From positions 1-44,022 of the forward strand of contig JAAYJR010000596.1 of NCBI GenBank assembly GCA_012522835.1: a stretch of DNA of 44,022 bases, written 5' to 3'. The first letter of the stretch is position 1. The number at the start of each line of letters is the position of its first letter. This DNA is from Bacteroidales bacterium (GTDB taxonomy: Bacteria > Bacteroidota > Bacteroidia > Bacteroidales > Prolixibacteraceae). The position numbers and the translations under genes are program-made. The notes under the pieces are model-generated. The model worked only from the letters and a program-made list of their open reading frames with translations, had not been told where the DNA came from and ran no database searches. Positions 1-7,030 of the stretch are shown here, in pieces.

Positions 1-1767
1 GCCGATGATTATTACACAATCGTAATTTTTGATAAATACGCTTGTGAATCACAGGCATTCACTCAGTATGTAACTCAACCTGAAGAGTTCAAGGTAGTAA
101 TGAAAGACAAACAAAATGCTTTCGTATGCCCGAACGACCAGGCCGGTATCTTCGAAATTGAAGTGGTAAGCGGTGGAACTCCGTTTGGCATAGGTCCTGA
201 CAACCTGCCACAGTATGAATACAAATGGGATGTATATTCCGATGTAGCATACAGTATGCTGGTTGACAGCCTGTCAGATGATACCTACGGCTTTACAAAG
301 ACCTTCCTTGGTTATGCAGGATTATACTACAGGGTATGGGCCCGTGACGCCAACGGTTGTGAAACTTCACGTGATACCTTTATCCAGGCTCCGGAACCAA
401 TCGAATTCAGTGTAAGGAAACTTACATGCTACGGAGATGAAAAAGCATCTGCTAGAGTTTATGCTACAGGTACTGAAGGCAGATCATTCAGGGTTCTTTA
501 TAAAGAGATACTGAATGGCGATATAGACGAAGACTGGACAATATATAACGGTTGGTTTACTGAATCAATTGATATGATTGAAGAGTTCTTATATGATGCT
601 GAAAACCTGGTTGACCGTCACTATGCAGTTGTTGTAGAAGACACAATGGGTTGTCGCTCTATAGTTGATACACTGACATTTGATAAAGTTCAGACAGAGT
701 TGATTGCAACTGCAACCATCAATGGTAATGAAATTACAGTAGAAGCATTTGGTGGCGCTGTAGATGAAGATCTTAACCATCATTATCAGTATGCTGCTGC
801 ACCTGTTGGCGATGAATCACCGCTGGTATGGCAGGATGATAACATCATCGTTGTAGATGCTACTGCAGAGTACGTAGTATATGTTCGTGATTACCATCTG
901 CGTTGTCATGCAACTGATACAGTAACCGGAGGCGCTGCTGCTTACACAATTGCAGAAGTACAGGGTGAAGCTGATGAATCTCCTGTAGTAGGTGAGGTTG
1001 TGTTTGTTGAAGGTACAGTAACAGCAATTGCTGACGGAGAAGGATTCTTCATGCAGGATGCAGTTGCAGCATGGAGCGGTATCTGGGTTGCTACAGACGA
1101 AACTGGTGATGTAGTTGTAGGCGACGGTGTTAAAGTTAAAGGTGAAGTTGGAGAAGTAGAGGATGTAACTACTATCACTGCAAGTGAGGTTACCGTAATT
1201 GATGCTCCATTGGCTATCACAGCACTAGAACTTGATTCACCGTCAGCGGCTGTAAATGAAATGTATGAAAGCGTACTGACGATTGTTAAGGGTGCAGGTG
1301 CCGGTGAAGTTGACGAAGAAACCAACGAGTTCGAAATATTCTACGAACTTAATGACAGTGTGGTTGTTAACGACTGGTTATATGCATACGATACTGATTC
1401 AATCATTGCAGGTAATTTCTACAATGTTACTGGTGTTGTTAACGGTAAGGCTAATGCCTTCACTCTCGAACCGAGAATGGAAGAAGATATCGTGGATATC
1501 ACGAAGACTACTCCGGCTGTTATCACTCCGGAAAGTGTTGAATTCAAAGTTTATCCGAATCCTTTCAACGACTATATCTATATTGATAACTACGACAAAC
1601 TTACAAGGGTTGTTATTAGCAACATTGCAGGTCAGCGTGTTCTTGATGTAGAATTCCCGACAAGGGAGATCCGTACTGAAAATCTGGTAAGCGGTGTTTA
1701 CGTTGTAAGTATGTTTACTGAAGACGGAAGGGCCAAAACAGAGAGGATTATTAAAAGCAAAAGGTAA
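1..1767 (+). CDS. Large T9SS-secreted SprB-like protein, 3' part
   Basis: The reading frame is open from base 1, so the ATG at 100 is internal and the gene starts outside the window. The first part has SprB/PKD-like repeats (segments such as DANGCETS followed by LTCYGDEKASA), as in Bacteroidota surface adhesins. The middle (about residues 285-370 of the track protein) resembles the OB-fold found in secreted nuclease-associated proteins (VEGTVTAIADGEGFFMQD, then a VGDGVKVKGEV stretch). The last 75 residues form a type IX secretion type A sorting domain (KVYPNPFNDYIYID ... LVSGVYVVSMF ... RIIK). It is therefore predicted to be exported through the T9SS and anchored or released at the cell surface. 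Function beyond adhesion or surface display cannot be read. An intrinsic terminator follows. Confidence 0.85.
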   Translation, partial: ADDYYTIVIFDKYACESQAFTQYVTQPEEFKVVMKDKQNAFVCPNDQAGIFEIEVVSGGTPFGIGPDNLPQYEYKWDVYSDVAYSMLVDSLSDDTYGFTKTFLGYAGLYYRVWARDANGCETSRDTFIQAPEPIEFSVRKLTCYGDEKASARVYATGTEGRSFRVLYKEILNGDIDEDWTIYNGWFTESIDMIEEFLYDAENLVDRHYAVVVEDTMGCRSIVDTLTFDKVQTELIATATINGNEITVEAFGGAVDEDLNHHYQYAAAPVGDESPLVWQDDNIIVVDATAEYVVYVRDYHLRCHATDTVTGGAAAYTIAEVQGEADESPVVGEVVFVEGTVTAIADGEGFFMQDAVAAWSGIWVATDETGDVVVGDGVKVKGEVGEVEDVTTITASEVTVIDAPLAITALELDSPSAAVNEMYESVLTIVKGAGAGEVDEETNEFEIFYELNDSVVVNDWLYAYDTDSIIAGNFYNVTGVVNGKANAFTLEPRMEEDIVDITKTTPAVITPESVEFKVYPNPFNDYIYIDNYDKLTRVVISNIAGQRVLDVEFPTREIRTENLVSGVYVVSMFTEDGRAKTERIIKSKR

Positions 1768-1784
1768 TACCGAATTGATTGATT

Positions 1785-1816
1785 AAAAAGGGGAAGCCTA
1801 TCGGCTTCCCTTTTTT
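1785..1816 (+). terminator. Intrinsic terminator after the T9SS protein
   Basis: GGGAAGCC, loop TATC, GGCTTCCC, then a six-T run: an 8-bp perfect stem 23 nt after the stop codon. The upstream A-run extends the pairing into the T-run. Confidence 0.92.
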
Positions 1817-1841
1817 ATTTAACAGGGTTACGTGGAATAAT

Positions 1842-1849
1842 TAAATTTG
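1842..1849 (+). promoter_or_regulatory. Bacteroidota-type -7 box before nitroreductase
   Basis: TAAATTTG matches TAnnTTTG. It lies 38 nt before the ATG at 1888, directly downstream of a terminator. No clear TTTG -33 element is visible at the expected distance. Confidence 0.5.
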
Positions 1850-1887
1850 TAAAATTAAATGATAAATATCTTTTAAAAAGTTAGAAT

Positions 1888-2628
1888 ATGGAAGTTATTA
1901 ACAGACACGTTACTATAAGAAAATTCAAAGAGAAAGATATCACTGAAGACCTGCTGGAAAAGATCATTTACTCAGGAACAAGAGCCTCTACAACCGGGAA
2001 TATGCAGGTTTACAGTGTCATAATAACAAAGGAGAGGTATATGAAGGAGAGACTTGCACCTTTGCATTTCAATCAGCCTGTTGCAGTTAAGGCTCCTGTA
2101 TTATTGACTTTTATTGCTGATTTTAACAGGTTCTCCAAATGGTGTGAGCATAACAAAGCGAATCCCGGATATTCCAATTTTTTATCATTTTATACAGCCT
2201 CCATTGATGCTTTGCTGGTTGCACAGAATGTTTGTATTGCTGCAGAGAGCGAAGGTTTGGGAATTTGTTATCTTGGCACTACTACATACAATGCTAAAGA
2301 GATAATTGAATTGATGAATCTTCCGCAGTTGACATTCCCCGTTACTACTGTTGCACTTGGATATCCTGACGAAAAACCCGGTCTGACCGACAGGCTACCA
2401 TTGGAGGGTATTATTCACAGTGAAAAGTATAATGACTATTCGGGAGAGGATATTAATAAGTTATATTCTTATAAAGAGAACCTTGAATTAATGAGGCAGT
2501 TTGTAAAAGAGAATAACAAGGAAACCCTTGCGCAGGTATTCACAGATGTCAGGTATTCAAAAGCAGACAACGAATTCTTTTCTGAAAAGATGATGCAAAC
2601 ACTCAGAGACCAGGGATTTCTTGATTAA
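1888..2628 (+). CDS. NADPH-dependent nitroreductase-family oxidoreductase
   Basis: The 246-aa protein is of the FMN-dependent nitroreductase fold, NfsA/FRP type. It has the N-terminal phosphate-binding pattern RHVTIRKF, a flavin-contacting ASTTGNMQVYSV segment near residue 35 and the GLGICYLGTT segment near 125. It would reduce nitroaromatics, quinones or flavin with NAD(P)H in the cytoplasm; the physiological substrate is unknown. The length is normal for NfsA-like proteins. It is monocistronic, with a terminator upstream and a gene on the opposite strand ending 3 nt beyond its stop. Confidence 0.88.
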   Translation: MEVINRHVTIRKFKEKDITEDLLEKIIYSGTRASTTGNMQVYSVIITKERYMKERLAPLHFNQPVAVKAPVLLTFIADFNRFSKWCEHNKANPGYSNFLSFYTASIDALLVAQNVCIAAESEGLGICYLGTTTYNAKEIIELMNLPQLTFPVTTVALGYPDEKPGLTDRLPLEGIIHSEKYNDYSGEDINKLYSYKENLELMRQFVKENNKETLAQVFTDVRYSKADNEFFSEKMMQTLRDQGFLD

Positions 2629-2631
2629 TAT

Positions 2632-3390
2632 TTATTTACGGTTGAAATCCCTTGAATACGCCTGCGCTGCCGGCATTACAAGTATATCATCGATATTGAC
2701 ATGATCCGGACGTGAAATCACGAATAGTATTGTATCTGCGATATCATTGGCATATAGCGGAGTGAAACCGCTGTAAACCTTCTCTGCCCGTTCGCGGTCC
2801 CAGTTAAACCTGACAAGTGAGAATTCAGTCTCAACAGCGCCGGGGCACACCGATGTGACTTTAATACCGTGCTTCAGCAAGTCGAGGCGCATTCCTTTTG
2901 TAAGTGATTGCACTGCATGCTTTGTTGCACAGTAAACATTGCCCATCGGATAGGTCTCTTTCCCGGCAATAGATGATATATTAATAATGTGACCTCTGCC
3001 TTTTTTTACCATCCACTGGGATATAATTCTCGATATATAGAGCAGCCCTTTAATATTTGTATCGATCATACGCTCCCAGTCGTCCGCTAAACCATCGTTA
3101 ATATCATTCAATCCCGCAGCCAGTCCTGCATTATTAATAAGGATGTCAACATCCATATTTAAATCTTTGATTTTTTGTAGAGCGATTTCAGTCTCTTCCC
3201 GGTTCCTTATATCAAAATTTAATATTAGTACCGTTTTTTTATATTTGCTTTCAATTTCTGATTTCAACCCGGCCAGCCTGTCGTTTCTCCTCCCGGTAAG
3301 GATAAGGTTGTAGCCATTTTCAGACAGTAGCAAAGCTGTTGCTTTTCCAATACCTGAAGTTGCACCTGTTATTAATACTGTTTTTCCCAT
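2632..3390 (-). CDS. SDR family oxidoreductase, YdfG-like
   Basis: Classical short-chain dehydrogenase/reductase of 252 aa. It has the Rossmann glycine motif TGATSGIG at residues 9-16, the NNAG motif near 86, and the catalytic Ser-Tyr-Lys triad (ISSIAGK, then YCATK). The C-terminal region GAVETEFSLVRF matches NADP-dependent serine/3-hydroxy acid dehydrogenases of the YdfG type, so it probably acts on a small hydroxy acid. That assignment is by family only. The gene converges on the nitroreductase with a 3-nt gap and no terminator between them. Confidence 0.9.
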   Translation of the reverse strand: MGKTVLITGATSGIGKATALLLSENGYNLILTGRRNDRLAGLKSEIESKYKKTVLILNFDIRNREETEIALQKIKDLNMDVDILINNAGLAAGLNDINDGLADDWERMIDTNIKGLLYISRIISQWMVKKGRGHIINISSIAGKETYPMGNVYCATKHAVQSLTKGMRLDLLKHGIKVTSVCPGAVETEFSLVRFNWDRERAEKVYSGFTPLYANDIADTILFVISRPDHVNIDDILVMPAAQAYSRDFNRK

Positions 3391-3468
3391 GGTTTAAAAA
3401 AATTGTTTTAGTCCCCGAAATTAGTAAATCATAAATTTTTAAAGAAAAGTTGTGTATCAAAATATTTT

Positions 3469-3476
3469 TATTTTTG
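3469..3476 (+). promoter_or_regulatory. -7 box before the PurL-like gene
   Basis: TATTTTTG matches TAnnTTTG and lies 25 nt before the start at 3502. A TTG at 3450-3452 could serve as a poorly spaced -33 element. Confidence 0.5.
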
Positions 3477-3501
3477 CTATGTTTACCCAAAATATGATGT
3501 T

Positions 3502-4542
3502 ATGAAGGAGATTATCCAGAAGGAAACAGAATTTTCCATTAATTCCATTGCTGAACCTGACAATATTGAGAACATTATTTTTTCATTGATTGTCAATCCA
3601 AATCTGTCGAGTATAAACTACTTCAATGATTTTAGCGAATTTCCTGTTTCTCCGTCTGCCATTGGTACTACAGACAGTGACGAAACAGGGTTGTTCGACC
3701 TTGATTCAGATGGCAGAAGTATTGCAATGAGTACCCATGCCCTCCATCATCATCTTGAAAGTGACCCTAAGAAGGCTACTGAAATCTTAATTTCAAGAGC
3801 TGCCAGAAAGATGTATTGCCAGGGCGCTCAGCCGGTGGCAATCAGTGCTATGCTTTATCACATTGATTTTGGCGACCCCAACGGACAGAATATTTCATCA
3901 GGGGCTAAGCAGGGACTGGAAAATGTAGCTCAGAAATTTAATTTAAAGATATCGGACCGTAAGATCCGCTTCGACCACTTTTCCTGTAACGGGCCTTTCC
4001 CTCCCACAATTATTATTAGTATGATAAGCATGGTAGGGAACAAAGAGAAAATTACCAACCATGCATTCAAAAAGAAAGGAGGCAATATCTTTGTAATCGG
4101 CCGGTCTGTTAATGATCTGGGTTCTTCTGAATATCTTGAATTTTATCATGGAATTGAGGATTCCCCTTTGCCTGCTTTCAATATTGACACGGAGATAAGG
4201 ATACAGCAGACTTTACGAAAATTACATGAACATGACCTGTTGGAAAGTGCCAGTCCGGTTGGTAAGGGAGGATTGTTTTTTACATTATTGAGGGCAGGGA
4301 TACCCAATGAACTTGGTTTCGATATAACTACAGATGCCGAGATGCGCATTGATTCTTTTTTATTTGGAGAAGCTATGGGCAGGGTATTAGTTGAAGTAAA
4401 TCCGGTAAAACAGGATGAGTTTGTAGATTTAATGACAGGGATCAAAATGCCGTTTTTTACTTTGGGCCATGTTACGAAAGGGGAAATAAGGATAGATGAC
4501 ATCTCTCTCGGGTATATCGACAAGATGACCCCTTCGAAGTAA
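3502..4542 (+). CDS. AIR synthase-related protein, stand-alone PurL-half homologue
   Basis: The 346-aa protein resembles only the second AIRS_N/AIRS_C half of formylglycinamidine ribonucleotide synthase (PurL). It contains the DLDSDGRSIAMSTHA strand, the KKATEILISRAARKMYCQGA helix, the LGSSEYLEFYHG block, and the SPVGKGGLFFTLLRAG and GEAMGRVLVEVNP segments seen in PurL C-terminal halves. The PurL N-terminal half, its linker and the glutaminase are missing. The fold predicts a nucleotide-binding AIRS-like dimer; the reaction is unknown. A neighbouring -7 box suggests its own promoter. ubiE starts 75 nt downstream and may be cotranscribed. It is not a truncated purL, since it has an intact start and a -7 box of its own. 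Confidence 0.75.
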   Translation: MKEIIQKETEFSINSIAEPDNIENIIFSLIVNPNLSSINYFNDFSEFPVSPSAIGTTDSDETGLFDLDSDGRSIAMSTHALHHHLESDPKKATEILISRAARKMYCQGAQPVAISAMLYHIDFGDPNGQNISSGAKQGLENVAQKFNLKISDRKIRFDHFSCNGPFPPTIIISMISMVGNKEKITNHAFKKKGGNIFVIGRSVNDLGSSEYLEFYHGIEDSPLPAFNIDTEIRIQQTLRKLHEHDLLESASPVGKGGLFFTLLRAGIPNELGFDITTDAEMRIDSFLFGEAMGRVLVEVNPVKQDEFVDLMTGIKMPFFTLGHVTKGEIRIDDISLGYIDKMTPSK

Positions 4543-4617
4543 ACTGCATAGTACATAGCTACATTGATAACTTTTAACCGGTGTGCTTATTAACAGGTTA
4601 TTCATTAGATATTCCGG

Positions 4618-5349
4618 ATGCCCGCAAAGCCATATAAAAAATCTGAATTAAGTAAGAAGAGGCAGGTTGAAGAAATGTTTGACCGTATATCTTACAGATA
4701 TGATCTCTTAAATCATCTTCTTTCATTCAATATTGATAAGCTCTGGAGGAGAAATGCGATTAACAGGCTTGCGGAGTTTAATCCGGCAACAATTATAGAT
4801 ATTGCTACCGGCACAGCTGATTTTGCCCTTGCTGCAACCAGGTTAAATCCAAAAAAAATTACAGGGATCGACCTGTCAGAAGGAATGCTGGAAATTGGAC
4901 GGCAAAAAGTAAAAAGGAGAGGGTTTTCTCATCTGATAACATTAATTAAGGGCGATTCTGAAGAGCTCCCTTTTGCTGATAACTTATTTGATGCTGCAAT
5001 AGTTGGTTTTGGGGTGAGGAATTTTGAAAATTTAGAGAAAGGGTTAAGTGAGATTTTCAGAATACTTAATCCCGGAGGAGTTTTTATTGTCCTTGAATTT
5101 TCTTATCCTCACAATAAATTATTCAGGAAGTTATATTTTTTTTATTTTACCAAAGTGTTACCGGTTATTGGAAGGATTTTATCAAAAGATAGCAGTGCAT
5201 ACAGCTATTTACCTGAATCTGTTGCTGAATTTCCTGAGGGGGAAAGGTTTATGGATGCGCTGCGGCAGACAGGTTACTTTAATTGCAGATGTTATCCGCA
5301 AACTTTTGGCATTGCATCTGTTTATTTATCCCAAAAACCTAAAATTTAG
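4618..5349 (+). CDS. ubiE: Demethylmenaquinone methyltransferase UbiE/MenG
   Basis: The 243-aa class I SAM methyltransferase performs the last step of menaquinone synthesis, methylating demethylmenaquinol. The UbiE signature is present: FDRISYRYDLLNHLLSFNID at residues 21-40, SAM motif I DIATGTADFA at 61-70, and FGVRNFENLEKGLSEIFRIL with LNPGG further on. Length is typical. The ubiE-porT pair is a recurring Bacteroidota arrangement; here porT begins 62 nt downstream. This supports a menaquinone-based respiratory chain. Confidence 0.95.
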   Translation: MPAKPYKKSELSKKRQVEEMFDRISYRYDLLNHLLSFNIDKLWRRNAINRLAEFNPATIIDIATGTADFALAATRLNPKKITGIDLSEGMLEIGRQKVKRRGFSHLITLIKGDSEELPFADNLFDAAIVGFGVRNFENLEKGLSEIFRILNPGGVFIVLEFSYPHNKLFRKLYFFYFTKVLPVIGRILSKDSSAYSYLPESVAEFPEGERFMDALRQTGYFNCRCYPQTFGIASVYLSQKPKI

Positions 5350-5411
5350 AGTTATATACAATAAAAATTCACTTTATTTGTTTGAAAATAGAATAAACTG
5401 AAATCGACCAG

Positions 5412-6173
5412 GTGAAGAGATATCTTATTTCAATACTATTGATAGCCGGTTTTTACAATCTGTATGGCCAGAAACAGAGGGTAAACTATATGACCACCTT
5501 CGATGAAAAGCTTATCCACTTCGGATTTACCTTAGGATGGAATACTTTGGATTTTGGGGTAACGCACTACAAACCGATAGGTTCAAATCCCGATTTTTTA
5601 CAAGGCAACTGGCCTCTTGATCTGGAGAAGATTACAGAAAATTCTTATGTAAGGGCAGATGTCGCCGGCCTTATACCAGGATTTACAGTAGGTATAATTT
5701 CCAGTTTACGTATTGGACGTGACCTTAACCTGAGGTTTCTGCCCGGACTCTCTTTTGGTGAACGAAAACTAACATATAATTATCCGGTTTGGGATATAGA
5801 TTATTATGAACCTCTGCAATTTTATTCGATCAAGTCTACATTCCTCGATTTTCCCTTGCTGATAAAATATAAAGCAAGAAGGATAAATAATGACAGGCCA
5901 TATATCGTTTTTGGGCCGGCATACCGGCAGGATATTTCACGCACAGGCAAAGATGATCTTGTTAAGCTTAAAAATTCCGGATTTTATGCTGAGATTGGAG
6001 TAGGCTGGGATCACTATTTTACCTTTTTCAGGCTGTCGACCGAAGCAAAAGTCAGTATAGGATTAAATAATCAGCTTGGAGATCCACCGGGGCCGAATCA
6101 AAGGCAATATTATTCAAATGCAATAAAACATCTCAGGTCAGATATATTTACCCTCAGCTTTCACTTTGAATAG
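5412..6173 (+). CDS. porT: Type IX secretion protein PorT
   Basis: A 253-aa outer-membrane beta-barrel protein with a GTG start. An N-terminal signal peptide (KRYLISILLIAGFYNLYG) is followed by alternating amphipathic strands and an aromatic-ended C terminus (FTLSFHFE), as in PorT-family barrels. PorT is required for T9SS function. The assignment rests on size, barrel character and its place next to ubiE, which is conserved in the phylum. Its 3' end overlaps the convergent RNA methyltransferase by 20 nt. The T9SS sorting domain protein at the left edge is a potential client of the system. Confidence 0.85.
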   Translation: MKRYLISILLIAGFYNLYGQKQRVNYMTTFDEKLIHFGFTLGWNTLDFGVTHYKPIGSNPDFLQGNWPLDLEKITENSYVRADVAGLIPGFTVGIISSLRIGRDLNLRFLPGLSFGERKLTYNYPVWDIDYYEPLQFYSIKSTFLDFPLLIKYKARRINNDRPYIVFGPAYRQDISRTGKDDLVKLKNSGFYAEIGVGWDHYFTFFRLSTEAKVSIGLNNQLGDPPGPNQRQYYSNAIKHLRSDIFTLSFHFE

Positions 6174-6942
6174 GCCTTCCGGATTTTCTTCTTTTAAACT
6201 CGGAGCATATTATTCCTGCTGCAATTGCCACATTTAATGACTCTGCCCGCTTTTTAGCCTTACTGAATGCCGGGATACTTAGTCTGCAATTAACTTTTTG
6301 TTCCACTTCACTGCTGATCCCTTTCCCCTCATTGCCCAGTATTACCAGGCCATTTCCCGGAAGCTCCTCTTCATAGATATTATTTCCTTCAGGGAAAGTG
6401 CCGAAAACAGGAAAATTTATTTCGACTGCCATATCGAACAGTTCGGTAAAGGGTATATATATGGTTTCCACCCTGCAGAAAGATCCCATGCTTGCCTGAA
6501 TAACTTTAGGGTTGTACATATCAACAGTTGATGGTGAGCAAAAAAGACGCTCTATCCCGAACCAGTCACAAATACGTATAATAGTACCCATATTACCGGG
6601 ATCCTGTATATCATCAAGAAATAAAGAGAAGCTGTTTAAACCGGGAATTATATCTTTGGCCGGGGGAATTGAGCATAGTGCAACAGCATTTTGGGGCTGG
6701 CTCAGAAGACTTATTTTTTTAATTTCATCCGCGTTTACCTCAAATACAGAATTAGCCCGGATTAACCTTTGTTTATTACCTTTAAGAAATGTTTCTGTGG
6801 CATAGATCTCATTTACCAGATAGCCGGAGTCAAGCACTTCTGAGACATTTTTATCACCTTCCACCAGAAAGAGATTTTCTTTTTGCCTTATCTTTTTTCT
6901 GGCGAGTAATCTTAGTTGATTAATTTTATTTTTGCTGATCAT
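6154..6942 (-). CDS. SpoU/TrmH-family RNA 2'-O-methyltransferase
   Basis: This 262-aa SPOUT methyltransferase has an N-terminal substrate-binding domain (KIRQKENLFLVEGDKNVSE, like the eL30-like SpoU_sub_bind domain). The SPOUT motifs follow in order: DIQDPGNMGTIIR...FG (motif 1), LVILGNEGKGIS (motif 2) and RAESLNVAIAAGI (motif 3, forming the SAM knot). It would methylate a ribose in rRNA or tRNA; the target position is unknown. It is divergent from the TamL gene, an arrangement common in Bacteroidota. Confidence 0.92.
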   Translation of the reverse strand: MISKNKINQLRLLARKKIRQKENLFLVEGDKNVSEVLDSGYLVNEIYATETFLKGNKQRLIRANSVFEVNADEIKKISLLSQPQNAVALCSIPPAKDIIPGLNSFSLFLDDIQDPGNMGTIIRICDWFGIERLFCSPSTVDMYNPKVIQASMGSFCRVETIYIPFTELFDMAVEINFPVFGTFPEGNNIYEEELPGNGLVILGNEGKGISSEVEQKVNCRLSIPAFSKAKKRAESLNVAIAAGIICSEFKRRKSGRPIQSES

Positions 6943-6946
6943 TGGC

Positions 6947-6954
6947 CAAACCTA
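6947..6954 (-). promoter_or_regulatory. -7 box at the start of the SpoU methyltransferase gene
   Basis: On the minus strand TAGGTTTG matches TAnnTTTG and ends only 4 nt before the ATG at 6942, so the transcript would be leaderless. No TTTG lies at the -33 position, so the call is weak. Confidence 0.3.
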
Positions 6955-6999
6955 TAAAATAAACTGTTAAAATTAATGTTTTCATCTAAAACACTTCAT

Positions 7000-7007
7000 T
7001 ATTTTTG
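7000..7007 (+). promoter_or_regulatory. -7 box before tamL
   Basis: TATTTTTG matches TAnnTTTG and lies 23 nt before the GTG start at 7031, predicting a leader of only about 17 nt. The -33 position holds TGTT rather than TTTG. Confidence 0.5.
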
Positions 7008-7030
7008 TTGAATATAATTTTACAAGTCCT

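Noticed and set aside
942-1325. Long minus-strand ORF (127 aa) opposite the T9SS gene
   Set aside because: Ser/Thr/Pro-rich low-complexity shadow of a coding strand with clear domains; no independent start signal.
2626-2634. Tail-to-tail gene ends without terminators (also 6154-6173 and 41445-41455)
   Set aside because: Three convergent pairs abut or overlap by up to 20 nt. This is common in compact genomes and not evidence for antisense regulation by itself.
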